DNA from: Bordetella parapertussis
GTDB lineage: Bacteria; Pseudomonadota; Gammaproteobacteria; Burkholderiales; Burkholderiaceae_C
Length of the DNA stretch: 20,456 bases
Direction of reading: 5' to 3'
Assembly (NCBI GenBank): GCA_945878355.1
Contig: CAMCTC010000086.1
Coordinates: forward strand, 1 to 20,456
Shown here: in pieces, positions 8,664-17,561 of the stretch
Layout of the letters: each line of letters begins with the position of its first letter
How positions within the stretch are numbered: position 1 is the first letter of the stretch
Made by a program: the position numbers and the translations under genes
The notes under the pieces: model-generated
What the model saw: the letters and a program-made list of their open reading frames with translations, nothing else
Database searches by the model: none
What the model was told of the DNA's origin: nothing

Positions 8664-10232
8664 TCAGCGTCGCCTGCCGCCGCCCAACAGCGAGCCCAGC
8701 ACGCCGCGAATCAGCTCGCGGCCAACCGCCGAGCCGATCGCACGCATCGCCGAGCTGGCGGCGGTGGCCGCCAGCCCGGGATGGCGCCCACCGCGTGGGC
8801 CGGTGCTGCCGAGCATCAAGTCCTTGAGCCCGTCCATCAACCCGCCGCCAGCGTTTGGTGGCGCGGCGCTGCCTGCCGCCGTAGCAGCGCGCGTGGCTGC
8901 CTGGGCCTCGTCGGCCATGCTGCGGTCACCGGCGGGCGCAGTGTCCGCCTGCGCCACCACCACCCGGCCTTTCAGGCGCTCGTAGGCCGATTCCCGGTCC
9001 ACGGCCTTCTCGTAGACGCCGGCCACCAGAGAACCGGCGATCAAGGACTGGCGCTGCCCGACGCTGATCGGCCCGATCTGGCTGCCAGGCGGCAGCACAA
9101 ACACCCGCTCGGTCGGGCAGGGCCGACCTTGCTCGTCGAGCATGCTCACCAACGCCTCGCCGACACTGAGCTCGGTGATCGCGGTCTCGACGTCCAGCCC
9201 TGGCTTGGCGCGCATCGTGCTCGCCGCTGCCTTGACGGCCTTCTGGTCTCGTGGGGTGAAGGCACGCAGCGCATGCTGGACCCGGTTGCCGAGTTGGCCG
9301 AGCACGGAATCCGGCAGGTCGAGTGGATTCTGCGTGACGAAATACACCCCCACGCCCTTGCTGCGCACCAGCCGCACCACCAACTCGATGCGCTCGACCA
9401 GCGCCGCCGGCGCGTCCTTGAACAGCAGGTGGGCTTCGTCGAAGAAGAACACCAGCTTGGGCTTGTCGAGATCGCCGACTTCGGGCAGCAACTCGAACAG
9501 CTCGCTGAGCAGCCACAGCAAGAAAGTGGCGTAAAGGCGCGGCGCGTTCATCAACTGGTCGGCAGTCAGAATGTTGACGACGCCCCGGCCATCGACGGTC
9601 TGCAGGAAATCGGCAATGTCGAGCATCGGTTCGCCGAAGAATTTCTCACCGCCCTGGCTTTCGATCTGCAACAAGCCACGCTGGATCGCGCCAATTGAGG
9701 CCGCGCTGACGTTGCCGTACTCGGTGGTGAAGTCGCTGGCGTTGTCGCCCACATGCTGCAGCATTGCACGCAAGTCTTTCAAGTCCAGCAGCAGCAGGCC
9801 GCGGTCGTCGGCGATCTTGAACACCAGGTTGAGCACGCCGGCCTGGGTCTCGTTGAGCGCGAGCATGCGCGCTAGCAGCAGCGGACCCATGTCGCTGACA
9901 GTTGCGCGCACCGGGTGCCCTGCCTGGCCGAACACATCCCACAACGTGGTTGGGCAGGCCTGCGGGGCGGGCGCACTGATGTCGCGTTCAGACAGCGTTG
10001 CCGCCAGCTTCGGCGCCATGCGCCCGGCCTGGCTGATACCCGTCAGGTCACCCTTGACATCGGCCATGAACACCGGCACGCCGATCTTGGAGAAGTTCTC
10101 AGCCAGGGTCTGCAGCGTGATCGTCTTGCCGGTGCCGGTGGCGCCGGTGATCAGGCCGTGGCGGTTGGCCAGCGCGGGCAGCAGTTCACATCGGATGTCG
10201 CCGCGTTGGGCGATGAGCAAGGGATCGGCCAT
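8664..10232 (-). CDS. HerA/DUF853-family P-loop ATPase
   Basis: A 522-residue ATPase of the helicase HerA-like DUF853 family (E. coli YjgR type). It has Walker A GATGTGKT (residues 30-37), [11 protein letters not shown] (55-64), Walker [14 protein letters not shown] (259-271, Asp265-Glu266), the [20 protein letters not shown] sensor and arginine region (297-316), and a C-terminal region with low-complexity Ala/Gly-rich sequence ending [10 protein letters not shown]. It is cytoplasmic. HerA proteins of archaea pump DNA with the NurA nuclease in end resection; this stand-alone bacterial branch has no settled function, and no nuclease gene lies beside it here. An upstream TTG (10256) is possible, but the ATG at 10232 has AGGA nine bases before it and matches the family start. 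It is divergent to yebC, with 195 bases between them. Confidence 0.92.
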   Translation of the reverse strand: MADPLLIAQRGDIRCELLPALANRHGLITGATGTGKTITLQTLAENFSKIGVPVFMADVKGDLTGISQAGRMAPKLAATLSERDISAPAPQACPTTLWDVFGQAGHPVRATVSDMGPLLLARMLALNETQAGVLNLVFKIADDRGLLLLDLKDLRAMLQHVGDNASDFTTEYGNVSAASIGAIQRGLLQIESQGGEKFFGEPMLDIADFLQTVDGRGVVNILTADQLMNAPRLYATFLLWLLSELFELLPEVGDLDKPKLVFFFDEAHLLFKDAPAALVERIELVVRLVRSKGVGVYFVTQNPLDLPDSVLGQLGNRVQHALRAFTPRDQKAVKAAASTMRAKPGLDVETAITELSVGEALVSMLDEQGRPCPTERVFVLPPGSQIGPISVGQRQSLIAGSLVAGVYEKAVDRESAYERLKGRVVVAQADTAPAGDRSMADEAQAATRAATAAGSAAPPNAGGGLMDGLKDLMLGSTGPRGGRHPGLAATAASSAMRAIGSAVGRELIRGVLGSLLGGGRRR

Positions 10233-10315
10233 GAGCGTCGGTCCTGGAGTGGGCAAGTTTGCGCAGTCTAAAGCGCGGTGCGGCGGGTCGGGAGGTCTCG
10301 TTCACATCGGGACAT

Positions 10316-10321
10316 TAGAAT
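10316..10321 (+). promoter_or_regulatory. Candidate -10 hexamer upstream of yebC
   Basis: TAGAAT matches the -10 consensus at five of six positions and lies 106 bases before the yebC ATG, in the 195-base divergent gap next to the DUF853 gene. The -35 position 17 bases upstream reads AGGTCT, which is poor. A separate TTGACT at 10328-10333 would be a good -35, but no -10 follows at proper spacing. This gap should hold promoters for both directions; the exact site is uncertain. Confidence 0.2.
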
Positions 10322-10427
10322 ATCGGGTTGACTTGAACCGGCGCGCCCCGAAGATCGGCAGATTTTCCCGCTGGTCTAGGTATCGCGCGCGTCGCTCCAG
10401 GCGCTCCATCGCACAACAGAGGACAGC

Positions 10428-11153
10428 ATGGCCGGACATTCCAAATGGGCCAATATCCAGCACCGCAAGGGCCGGCAGGACGAAAAACGCGGCAAGGTCT
10501 GGACCCGCATCATCCGTGAGATCACCGTCGCGGCGCGCCAGGGCGGTGGGGATGTCGGCGTCAATCCGCGGCTTCGGCTGGCGATCGACAGGGCCAAGGC
10601 GGCCAATATGCCGGCCGACCGCATCAAGTACAACATCGACAAGGCGTCGGGCACGCTCGAAGGCATCACCTACGAGGAAATTCGCTACGAAGGCTACGGG
10701 ATTGGCGGCGCGGCGGTGATCGTCGACACGATGACCGACAACCGGGTACGCACCGTGGCCGAAGTGCGCCACGCTTTCAGCAAGTACGGCGGCAACCTCG
10801 GCACCGAGGGGTCGGTGGCCTTCCAGTTCAAGCACTGTGGCCAGTTCATCTTCGCGCCCGGCACCTCGGAAGACAAGCTGATGGAAGTGGCGCTGGAAGC
10901 TGGCGCCGAGGATGTGATCACCGGCGACGACGGTGCGATCGAAGTGTTGTGCGCTGCGCCCGATTACGAGGCGCTGAAAGCAGCGCTGGAAGCCGCGGGC
11001 TTCAAGTCCGAGGTCGCCGAAGTGACGATGCGGGCCGAGAACACCATCCCGCTGGCTGGACTCGACGCCGAGCGCATGCAGAAACTGCTCGACGTGCTCG
11101 AGGATTTGGACGATGTGCAGGACGTTTTCCACAACGCTGAGATCGGCGAATGA
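10428..11153 (+). CDS. yebC: YebC/PmpR family protein (TACO1-like)
   Basis: A 241-residue YebC/PmpR/TACO1 family protein, complete and of typical length. The signature opening [16 protein letters not shown] (residues 3-18), [13 protein letters not shown] and [17 protein letters not shown] are followed by the conserved [19 protein letters not shown] (86-104), the [21 protein letters not shown] segment and the C-terminal domain with [16 protein letters not shown]. The family has been described as DNA-binding transcription regulators and, for mitochondrial TACO1 and some bacterial members, as translation factors that help ribosomes at difficult proline-containing stretches. AGAGGA lies just before the ATG. 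It opens the long plus-strand run and overlaps purD by four bases (ATGA), so it is transcribed, and probably translated, with it. Confidence 0.97.
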   Translation: MAGHSKWANIQHRKGRQDEKRGKVWTRIIREITVAARQGGGDVGVNPRLRLAIDRAKAANMPADRIKYNIDKASGTLEGITYEEIRYEGYGIGGAAVIVDTMTDNRVRTVAEVRHAFSKYGGNLGTEGSVAFQFKHCGQFIFAPGTSEDKLMEVALEAGAEDVITGDDGAIEVLCAAPDYEALKAALEAAGFKSEVAEVTMRAENTIPLAGLDAERMQKLLDVLEDLDDVQDVFHNAEIGE

Positions 11154-12445
11154 AGATTTTGGTGATCGGCGGCGGTGGCCGCGAGCATGCGCTGGCCTGG
11201 AAGCTGGCGCAAAGCCCAAGGGTCGAGAAGGTCTATGTTGCGCCGGGCAATGGCGGTACCGCGCGTGACACGCGTTTGGTCAACGTCGATCTCACCGATA
11301 TCCAGGCGCTGGCAGATTTCGCTCAGCAGCAAAAGATTGGCTTGACCGTGGTCGGACCCGAGGGCCCGCTGTCGGCTGGCGTGGTCGACCTGTTCCGTGC
11401 CCGGGGACTTCGCATCTTTGGACCGACCCAGGCTGCTGCGCAACTCGAGAGCTCCAAGGCCTTCGCCAAAGACTTCATGCGGCGCCACGGCATCCCCACT
11501 GCCGCCTACGCCACGTTCAGCGATGCTGCGCTGGCCCATGCCCATGTTGAGCAGGTCGGCGCCCCCATCGTCGTCAAGGCCGACGGGCTGGCTGCTGGCA
11601 AGGGCGTGGTCGTGGCGATGAGCCTGGACGAGGCCCATCAGGCGATTGACTTCATGCTGTTGAACGACACGCTGGGTGTTCAGCACAACGCTGGCTCAGA
11701 TGGGCAGGCCGTGCCCAGGGTTGTGATCGAAGAGTTTCTGCAAGGCGAGGAGGCCAGCTTCATCGTACTGGTGGACGGCAAGAACGTGCTGGCGCTGGCC
11801 TCCAGCCAGGACCACAAACGCTTGTTGGACGGTGACCTGGGGCCCAACACCGGCGGCATGGGTGCTTATTCGCCGGCGCCGGTGGTCACGCCCAACGTGC
11901 ATGCCAAGGCCATGCAGGAAATCATCCTGCCCACCGTGCAGGGCATGGCGCGCGACGGCATCGTGTTCACAGGCTTTCTCTATGCGGGCTTGATGATCGA
12001 TGCCAAGGGCCGACCCAAGGCGCTCGAGTTCAACACCCGGATGGGTGACCCCGAGACCCAGCCCATCCTGATGCGGCTCAAGAGCGACCTCGTCGACGTG
12101 CTGCTGCATGCCACAGATGGCAGCTTGGACCAGGTCGAGTTGCGGTGGGACCGGCGGGTTGCGCTCGGCGTCGTGCTGGCCGCTGCCGGCTATCCAGCCC
12201 ATCCCCGCAAGGGCGACGCGATCGCAGGCGTGGCTGCTGACACCGAGGAAGCGGTGGTTTTTCATGCCGGTACCGCACTGCAAGATGGCGTGTTGCGCGT
12301 GACCGGTGGCCGGGTGCTGTGCGTCACCGCACTGGGCGATTCGGTCAAACAAGCGCAACAACAGGCCTACGAGCACTTGAGCGGTATCCGCATCGATGGC
12401 ATGCAGTTCCGCCGCGACATAGGCTACCGCGCGATCAAGCGCTGA
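11150..12445 (+). CDS. purD: Phosphoribosylamine-glycine ligase (GAR synthetase)
   Basis: A 431-residue ATP-grasp enzyme of purine synthesis that joins glycine to 5-phosphoribosylamine using ATP, giving GAR. The N-terminal domain starts [18 protein letters not shown] with APGNGGTA (residues 33-40) and VVGPEGPL. The ATP-grasp core has [61 protein letters not shown] (split over residues 218-240) and the metal-binding [12 protein letters not shown]. The C-terminal barrel ends with the [17 protein letters not shown] region. The length is standard and no key residue is missing. The ATG overlaps the yebC stop by 4 bases. The hemF start follows 20 bases after its stop. In many proteobacteria purD pairs with purH; here it sits in a mixed housekeeping run instead. 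Confidence 0.98.
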   Translation: MKILVIGGGGREHALAWKLAQSPRVEKVYVAPGNGGTARDTRLVNVDLTDIQALADFAQQQKIGLTVVGPEGPLSAGVVDLFRARGLRIFGPTQAAAQLESSKAFAKDFMRRHGIPTAAYATFSDAALAHAHVEQVGAPIVVKADGLAAGKGVVVAMSLDEAHQAIDFMLLNDTLGVQHNAGSDGQAVPRVVIEEFLQGEEASFIVLVDGKNVLALASSQDHKRLLDGDLGPNTGGMGAYSPAPVVTPNVHAKAMQEIILPTVQGMARDGIVFTGFLYAGLMIDAKGRPKALEFNTRMGDPETQPILMRLKSDLVDVLLHATDGSLDQVELRWDRRVALGVVLAAAGYPAHPRKGDAIAGVAADTEEAVVFHAGTALQDGVLRVTGGRVLCVTALGDSVKQAQQQAYEHLSGIRIDGMQFRRDIGYRAIKR

Positions 12446-12465
12446 GAACGGATCGAAACAAACGC

Positions 12466-13395
12466 ATGGACACCCAAGCCGTTCGCGACTACCTGCTTGG
12501 CCTGCAGCGGCGCATCATCGAAACGCTGGAAGCGGCCGAGTTGGCTGTGGAGGGCAAGCGCTTTGTCACCGACGCCTGGGTCCGTGCGCCTGGCGAGCGC
12601 CTGCAGGGCGATGGCCGCACCCAATTGGTCGAGGACGGCGGCCTGCTCGAGCGTGGCGGTTGCAACTTCAGCCATGTCAAGGGTCCGCAGCTGCCCCCTT
12701 CGGCGACCCAGCACCGGCCTGAGCTGGCAGGGGCACCGTTCGAGGCGATGGGCGTGTCGCTGGTGCTGCACCCGCGCAATCCGCACGTGCCCACGGTACA
12801 CATGAACGTCCGGATGTTCGCCGCGCTGCCCGAAGGCAAACCGCCGGTGATCTGGTTTGGTGGTGGCATGGACCTGACGCCTTACTACGGCGTCGAAGCC
12901 GATGCGCAGCATTTCCACCGTACCTGCCGCGACTCGTTGGTCGGTTTCGGTCCTGACCTTTATCCGCGCTTCAAACACTGGTGCGACGAGTACTTCTTCC
13001 TCAAGCACCGCCATGAGGCGCGAGGAATTGGCGGTGTGTTTTTCGACGACTTTGCTGAACTCGGCTTCGATCGCAGCTTTGCGATGATGCGATCAGTGGG
13101 CGACGCCTTCTTGCCGGCTTACATGCCGATCGTCGAGCGTCGGCGTGACATGCCCTACGGCGAGCGCGAACGCGATTTCCAGGCCTACCGACGAGGTCGC
13201 TATGTCGAGTTCAACCTGGTGTTCGACCGCGGTACCTTGTTCGGCCTGCAGTCGGGCGGGCGCACCGAGAGCATCCTGATGTCGATGCCGCCGATCGTCA
13301 AATGGCGCTACGACTGGCAGCCCGAACCCGGCACACCCGAAGCGCGGCTCTACAGCGACTTCTTGCCCGTGTGCGACTGGGCGGGCGGCGCTTGA
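12466..13395 (+). CDS. hemF: Oxygen-dependent coproporphyrinogen III oxidase
   Basis: A 309-residue HemF, which oxidatively decarboxylates two propionates of coproporphyrinogen III to vinyl groups in haem synthesis, using molecular oxygen. Visible signatures are [11 protein letters not shown] (near residues 63-73; many HemF proteins have Val where Cys is here), [47 protein letters not shown] and [22 protein letters not shown] (split near the C-terminus). Length and motifs are normal. A longer open frame begins at 12319 inside purD but has nonconserved sequence; the ATG at 12466, with conserved residues soon after, is chosen. The stop TGA overlaps the TTG start of nadD. The presence of HemF rather than HemN fits growth with oxygen. 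Confidence 0.98.
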   Translation: MDTQAVRDYLLGLQRRIIETLEAAELAVEGKRFVTDAWVRAPGERLQGDGRTQLVEDGGLLERGGCNFSHVKGPQLPPSATQHRPELAGAPFEAMGVSLVLHPRNPHVPTVHMNVRMFAALPEGKPPVIWFGGGMDLTPYYGVEADAQHFHRTCRDSLVGFGPDLYPRFKHWCDEYFFLKHRHEARGIGGVFFDDFAELGFDRSFAMMRSVGDAFLPAYMPIVERRRDMPYGERERDFQAYRRGRYVEFNLVFDRGTLFGLQSGGRTESILMSMPPIVKWRYDWQPEPGTPEARLYSDFLPVCDWAGGA

Positions 13396-14012
13396 GCGCA
13401 GCCCCGCGCATCGGCTTGCTGGGTGGAAGCTTCGATCCGCCGCACTTGGCGCACCTCGCGCTGGGTCGTGCTGCTGCGCAGCAACTCGCGCTCGACGAAC
13501 TGCGCTGGCTGCCGGCCGGTGCACCCTGGCAGAAAGCCGGCCGGGTGATGGCAGACGCCAACCACCGCGCGGCGATGCTGGCGGCGCTGCTGGCAGGTGA
13601 ACCCCGCTGCGTGATCGACCGACGCGAACTCGAGCGTGCAGGCCCGACCTTCACCATCGATACCGTGCGAGAGTTGCAAGCCGAGCGCTCTGGCGCCGAG
13701 TGGTTCCTGATCCTCGGTCAGGACCAGTACGCTCAATTTCACACCTGGCGAGACGCGCCTGAACTGCTGCAGCGGCTGACGCTCGCGGTGGCCGGCCGCG
13801 GGGGCCAGGCGCCACAGGCGCCGCCGGCCTTGGCAGGCCTGCCGCAACGCTGCGTGTTGCTGGACATGGCGCCGACCGATATCGCCGCCACCGACATCCG
13901 GAACCGGGTCGCCCACGGGCAAACAGTGACCGCGCTGGTCGGTGAGCGCGTGGCAAGCTATATTGAACAACATCAGCTCTACTCACACCAACCACGGAAC
14001 ACCAAGCACTGA
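13392..14012 (+). CDS. nadD: Nicotinate-nucleotide adenylyltransferase
   Basis: A 206-residue NadD that adenylates nicotinate mononucleotide to deamido-NAD in NAD synthesis. The nucleotidyltransferase opening [16 protein letters not shown] (residues 7-22), with the paired histidines of the T/HxGH-type site (PPHLAH), is followed by [35 protein letters not shown] and the C-terminal [11 protein letters not shown], equivalent to the ISSTxIR motif. The start is taken as TTG at 13392, which overlaps the hemF TGA (TTGA). An open frame extends to 13302, but that part is only a shadow of hemF, and no ATG or GTG lies between it and the conserved start. The next gene, rsfS, begins on the base after its stop. 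The nadD-rsfS-rlmH order is widespread in bacteria. The unusual TTG may keep translation low or coupled to hemF. Confidence 0.95.
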   Translation: MSAAPRIGLLGGSFDPPHLAHLALGRAAAQQLALDELRWLPAGAPWQKAGRVMADANHRAAMLAALLAGEPRCVIDRRELERAGPTFTIDTVRELQAERSGAEWFLILGQDQYAQFHTWRDAPELLQRLTLAVAGRGGQAPQAPPALAGLPQRCVLLDMAPTDIAATDIRNRVAHGQTVTALVGERVASYIEQHQLYSHQPRNTKH

Positions 14013-14813
14013 ATGGACATTCGCAAACTGCAACGGGCCATCGTCGATGGACTCGAGGACGTCAAGGCCCAGGACATCCTGGTGTTCAACACCGAACATC
14101 TCTCGGCCTTGTTTGAGCGGGTGATCATCGCCTCGGGCACCAGCAACCGCCAGACCAAGGCACTGGCCTCGGGCGTGCGCTCGGCAGTTCGGGAGGCCGG
14201 CTTTCCGGTTCTCGCGACGGAAGGCGGCGAGAACGGCGAGTGGATCATCGTCGACTGCGGTGCTGCGGTGGTGCATGTCATGCAACCGGCGATCCGTGAG
14301 TACTACCGGCTCGAAGAGATCTGGGGTGGCAAACCGGTCAGGATGAAGATCGGCAGCGACGCGCCGCGAGGTTTGGTCAAGGCCTCCGAGCCCGAGGAGC
14401 CCGAGGACGATGAGCCAGCGGTCAAACGCAAGCCTGCAGCCAAGAAAGTGGCCGTCAAACGTGCGCCCGCCAAGCGAGCGCCGGCCAAGAAAGTTGCGGT
14501 CAAAACCGCACCCGTCAAGCTGGTCAGCGCCCGCAAGCTGCCTGCCAAGAAGGCTGTCGCCAAGCAGGACGTGGTCAAGATCACTGGCGCAGGTCGTGCC
14601 GGTGGCAATGCAGCGCGCGCCGCCGCTGCGGTCGCGAAACTCCCAGCCAAGAAGGCGCCGGCCCGCAAGGCCGTCGTGCCTGCAAGCAAGACCATCGTGG
14701 TCAAGCCTTTTGTCCGCAAGACGGCCACTGCGACGACAGCCAAGTCGTCATCGCGCGACAAGCCGGCGCCGGCGGCGCGCAAGACAGCGCCCCGCAAGCC
14801 TGCGCGTTCTTGA
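14013..14813 (+). CDS. rsfS: Ribosome silencing factor RsfS with basic C-terminal tail
   Basis: A 266-residue RsfS (YbeB/Iojap), which binds ribosomal protein uL14 on the large subunit and blocks subunit joining when nutrients are short. Residues 1-115 form the whole family domain: LEDVKAQDILVFNTEHLS, IIASGTSNRQTKALA, EWIIVDCGAAVVHVMQP and YYRLEEIWGG. Ordinary members end about there, near 105-130 residues. This one continues with an acidic patch (EPEEPEDDEP, 126-135) and then about 130 residues dominated by Lys, Ala, Pro and Val in AKK, APAK and AVK units, similar in composition to histone H1 tails. The codon use matches the gene body, and the frame is open to a TGA at 14811-14813. The tail could bind rRNA or DNA; that is inference. 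It starts directly after nadD and ends 9 bases before rlmH. Confidence 0.95.
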   Translation: MDIRKLQRAIVDGLEDVKAQDILVFNTEHLSALFERVIIASGTSNRQTKALASGVRSAVREAGFPVLATEGGENGEWIIVDCGAAVVHVMQPAIREYYRLEEIWGGKPVRMKIGSDAPRGLVKASEPEEPEDDEPAVKRKPAAKKVAVKRAPAKRAPAKKVAVKTAPVKLVSARKLPAKKAVAKQDVVKITGAGRAGGNAARAAAAVAKLPAKKAPARKAVVPASKTIVVKPFVRKTATATTAKSSSRDKPAPAARKTAPRKPARS

Positions 14814-14822
14814 TCGCTGACC

Positions 14823-15293
14823 ATGCGTCTGGTCTTGGCGGCCGTCGGCCAGCGGCAGCCGGCCTGGAGCCAAACCGCGTACGAGGACTTCGCCAAGCGC
14901 TTCCCGCCTGAGATGCGCCTGGAGCTCAAGGCCGTCAAGGCCGAAGCGCGGACCAGTGCCAGAACGCCGACGCAGCTGATGGCCGCCGAGGCGCAACGCC
15001 TTGAACTGGCTTGCCCCAAAGGCGCGCGACGGGTCGTGCTCGACGAGCACGGCAGCCGCTTGACGACGCCGCAGTTGGCCGAGCGGCTGCGCTTCTGGCT
15101 CGGTGACGGGCGCGACGTGGTGCTGCTGGTCGGCGGTCCGGACGGGCTGGATCCGTCCCTCAAGGCCACGGCCGACGAAACCCTGAGGCTGTCCGACCTG
15201 ACACTGCCCCATGCTTTCGTCCGGGTGCTGCTGGCCGAAGCGCTGTACCGGGCCTGGAGCGTCACCGCTGGCCACCCTTATCACCGGGAATGA
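14823..15293 (+). CDS. rlmH: 23S rRNA pseudouridine-1915 N3-methyltransferase
   Basis: A 156-residue RlmH, the SPOUT (trefoil knot) methyltransferase that methylates N3 of the pseudouridine at position 1915 in helix 69 of 23S rRNA, using S-adenosylmethionine. The length is standard. Features are [18 protein letters not shown] (residues 73-90), the knot segment [39 protein letters not shown], and the C-terminal HPYHRE. The dimer partner is another copy of the protein. It starts 9 bases after rsfS, the ATG being the first in frame. The maf gene begins 22 bases after its stop. RsfS and RlmH both act on the ribosome, and their side-by-side genes are a common bacterial arrangement. Confidence 0.97.
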   Translation: MRLVLAAVGQRQPAWSQTAYEDFAKRFPPEMRLELKAVKAEARTSARTPTQLMAAEAQRLELACPKGARRVVLDEHGSRLTTPQLAERLRFWLGDGRDVVLLVGGPDGLDPSLKATADETLRLSDLTLPHAFVRVLLAEALYRAWSVTAGHPYHRE

Positions 15294-15315
15294 ATTACGT
15301 GAGTGAGCACCTGGC

Positions 15316-15975
15316 ATGAGCTTGTCCGACTTCATCTACCTCGCCTCGCAAAGCCCGCGCCGGCGCCAACTGCTGCACCAACTCGGCGTTCGCCATGAAC
15401 TGTTGCTGCCAGACGAGCAAGAAGACGCTGAGTCACTCGAGGCCACATTGACGGGCGAGTTGCCGGCCGACTATGTGCAGCGCGTCACAGCGCTCAAACT
15501 CAAGGCCGCGCGCGCTCGGCTCAAGCGCCGCGGCCTGCCCGCCGCGCCCATCCTGTGCGCCGACACGACGGTCGCGCTGGGTCGACGAATCCTGGGCAAG
15601 CCGGCCGATGCTGACCAAGCGCGTGCGATGCTGTCGTCGCTGTCTGGCCACAGCCACCGTGTGCTGACCGCCGTGGCGGTGAGCAGCGGCCGACGCAGTT
15701 GGGCGGCCATCAGCATGTCGCAGGTCCGGTTTGCGCCGCTGAGCCCGGCAACAATCGACGCTTACATCGCCAGCGGCGAACCTTTCGGCAAAGCCGGTGC
15801 CTACGCGATCCAGAGCCAGGCGGCGGGATGGATCGCGCATATCGCTGGCAGCTACTCCGGTATCATGGGTTTGCCCCTTTTCGAGACAGCGCAGTTGCTG
15901 CGACAGGCTCGCGTGAGTTTCTTGCATTGCGGCGCGCCGCCACCGGAGCTCACCGCGCCATGCATGACATCCTGA
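15316..15975 (+). CDS. maf: Maf family nucleotide pyrophosphatase
   Basis: A 219-residue Maf/YhdE-type nucleoside triphosphate pyrophosphatase that hydrolyses noncanonical or excess nucleotides (dTTP/UTP-type for YhdE) to monophosphates. Signatures are the start [18 protein letters not shown] (residues 7-24), [11 protein letters not shown] with the catalytic Asp, [14 protein letters not shown], and the C-terminal [20 protein letters not shown] and [14 protein letters not shown]. The substrate class cannot be fixed by inspection. The last dozen residues (after VSFLHCG) are not conserved, and the final 16 bases overlap the rng start. The maf-rng order matches yhdE-rng of E. coli. The first ATG (15316) is a good start; no strong ribosome-binding site is visible. 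Confidence 0.93.
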   Translation: MSLSDFIYLASQSPRRRQLLHQLGVRHELLLPDEQEDAESLEATLTGELPADYVQRVTALKLKAARARLKRRGLPAAPILCADTTVALGRRILGKPADADQARAMLSSLSGHSHRVLTAVAVSSGRRSWAAISMSQVRFAPLSPATIDAYIASGEPFGKAGAYAIQSQAAGWIAHIAGSYSGIMGLPLFETAQLLRQARVSFLHCGAPPPELTAPCMTS

Positions 15976-17429
15976 TCAACTGGACCCCGCAGGAAACCCG
16001 GGTTGCCCTCATCGAGAATGGCGCGGTGCAGGACCTGCACATTGAGCGCTCGCTCGAGCGTGGCTTGGTCGGCAACGTCTACCTCGGCAAGGTCGCGCGG
16101 GTGCTGCCGGGCATGCAGAGCGCTTTCATCGAGGTCGGGCTCGAACGCGCGGCTTTTCTGCATGTTGCCGACTTGCACGGCGGCGGTCACCACAAGCACG
16201 ATGTGACGGTGCAGGTGCCGATCGAGCGCCAGGTGTTCGAAGGTCAGACCCTGATGGTGCAGGTGATCAAGGACCCGATCGGCAGCAAGGGGGCCAGGCT
16301 GTCGACGCAGATCAGCATTGCCGGGCGCCTGCTGGTCTTCCTGCCGCAGGACACCCACATCGGCATCTCGCAAAAAATCGGCTCGGTCGAGGCGCGCGAG
16401 CAACTGCGCAGCCGCATGCAGTCGCTCACCGCCACGACCGATGGCAGCTCGCCAGGCGGTTTCATCCTGCGCACCAATGCCGAGGATGCCAGCGATGCTG
16501 AGCTCGCTGATGACATTGCCTACCTGCGCAAGGCCTGGGCCTCGATCCGTGCCAATGGCCTGTCCAGCCCTCCTGGCAGCATGCTGCACGAGGACTTGAA
16601 CCTGGCGCAGCGTGTGCTGCGCGACATGGTCAATGACAGCACCCAGACGATTCGCATCGACAGCAAGCTGCAGTTTGACGACCTGAAGGCGTTTGGTGAA
16701 TCCTACACGCCATCATCAGCGTCCAAACTTGAGCGCTACCAGGGTGAGCGGCCGATCTTCGATCTGTTCGGCATCGAGGAGGAGATCGCTCGGGCGCTGG
16801 CTCGTCGCGTTGACCTCAAGAGCGGCGGCTATTTGATCATCGACCAGACCGAAGCCTTGACCACGGTCGACGTGAACACCGGCGGCTTTGTCGGTGCACG
16901 CAACTTCGATGAAACGATCTTCAAGACCAACCTCGAGTCGGCCGGTGCGATTGCCCGCCAACTGCGGCTGCGCAACCTGGGTGGCATCATCATTGTCGAT
17001 TTCATCGACATGGTTCGCGAAGAACACCAGACCGCGGTGCTGGCTGAGTTCAGAAAGCAACTCGCGCGCGATCGCACCAAGGTCACGGTCAGCGGTTTCA
17101 CCGGCCTGGGTCTGGTCGAGATGACGCGCAAGAGAACGCGTGAGAGCCTGGCACACATGCTGTGCCAGCCTTGCCCGACCTGCGAGGGACGCGGCCAGGT
17201 CAAGACCGCGCGCAGCGTCTGCTATGACGTGCTGCGTGAGATCTTGCGCGAGGCGCGCCAGTTCAACCCCAGGGAATTTCGGGTGATTGCCAGTGCAGCG
17301 GTGGTCGAGATGCTGCTCGACGAGGAGAGCCAGCACCTCGCGGGTTTGAGTGACTTCATCGGCAAGCCGATCTCGCTGTCGACCGAGCCGTCCTTCAGCC
17401 CGGAGCACTATGACATCGTGCTGATGTAA
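15960..17429 (+). CDS. rng: Ribonuclease G
   Basis: A 489-residue RNase G, the shorter relative of RNase E that cleaves single-stranded A/U-rich RNA and matures the 5' end of 16S rRNA. The S1-type RNA-binding region (residues 1-125) contains [25 protein letters not shown] (split 31-58) and an inserted His-rich GGGHHKHD. The catalytic region shows [22 protein letters not shown] (split), [14 protein letters not shown] with the metal-binding aspartates, and TRKRTRESL; the zinc link [11 protein letters not shown] (near 400-410) joins dimers. It ends with a typical small C-terminal domain and has no long RNase E-type degradosome tail. The ATG at 15960 overlaps maf by 16 bases. An open frame upstream to 15699 is only a shadow of maf. 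Two hairpins follow the stop. Confidence 0.97.
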   Translation: MHDILINWTPQETRVALIENGAVQDLHIERSLERGLVGNVYLGKVARVLPGMQSAFIEVGLERAAFLHVADLHGGGHHKHDVTVQVPIERQVFEGQTLMVQVIKDPIGSKGARLSTQISIAGRLLVFLPQDTHIGISQKIGSVEAREQLRSRMQSLTATTDGSSPGGFILRTNAEDASDAELADDIAYLRKAWASIRANGLSSPPGSMLHEDLNLAQRVLRDMVNDSTQTIRIDSKLQFDDLKAFGESYTPSSASKLERYQGERPIFDLFGIEEEIARALARRVDLKSGGYLIIDQTEALTTVDVNTGGFVGARNFDETIFKTNLESAGAIARQLRLRNLGGIIIVDFIDMVREEHQTAVLAEFRKQLARDRTKVTVSGFTGLGLVEMTRKRTRESLAHMLCQPCPTCEGRGQVKTARSVCYDVLREILREARQFNPREFRVIASAAVVEMLLDEESQHLAGLSDFIGKPISLSTEPSFSPEHYDIVLM

Positions 17430-17444
17430 GCGGTCTGGGTCTCG

Positions 17445-17466
17445 GCGCTCGCCGACTGGCGGGCGC
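17445..17466 (+). terminator. Hairpin A after rng
   Basis: Arms GCGCTCGCC (17445-17453) and GGCGGGCGC (17458-17466) form nine pairs, one of them a U-G wobble, around a GACT loop. It begins 16 bases after the rng stop. It is very G+C-rich, but no T-run follows, so it may act as a 3' end stabiliser or a Rho-assisted stop rather than a classical terminator. Confidence 0.4.
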
Positions 17467-17475
17467 GGCGGGCCA

Positions 17476-17502
17476 GGCCAGGTCGCAAGCTGCGGTCTGG
17501 CC
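17476..17502 (+). terminator. Hairpin B after rng
   Basis: Arms GGCCAGGTCGCA (17476-17487) and TGCGGTCTGGCC (17491-17502) form twelve pairs, two of them G-U wobbles, around a three-base AGC loop. It starts nine bases after hairpin A. No T-run follows. The tandem pair lies between rng and the methyltransferase gene and is the best candidate for the end of the long plus-strand transcript. Confidence 0.45.
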
Positions 17503-17561
17503 TCATACTCGCGGATCTCCACAGCATCAGAAGCTGCCCGCTCGGGCTTCGCAAAACTGCG

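Noticed and set aside
8343..9698. Open frame of 451 codons on the plus strand opposite the HerA-like gene and the DUF6622-like gene
   Set aside because: It is antisense to a strongly supported ATPase gene and shows no family features.
12319..12465. Upstream extension of the hemF frame
   Set aside because: It overlaps the end of purD in another frame and adds no HemF-like sequence; the ATG at 12466 begins the typical protein.
15699..15959. Upstream extension of the rng frame
   Set aside because: It lies over maf in another frame; the typical RNase G opening [14 protein letters not shown] begins at 15960.
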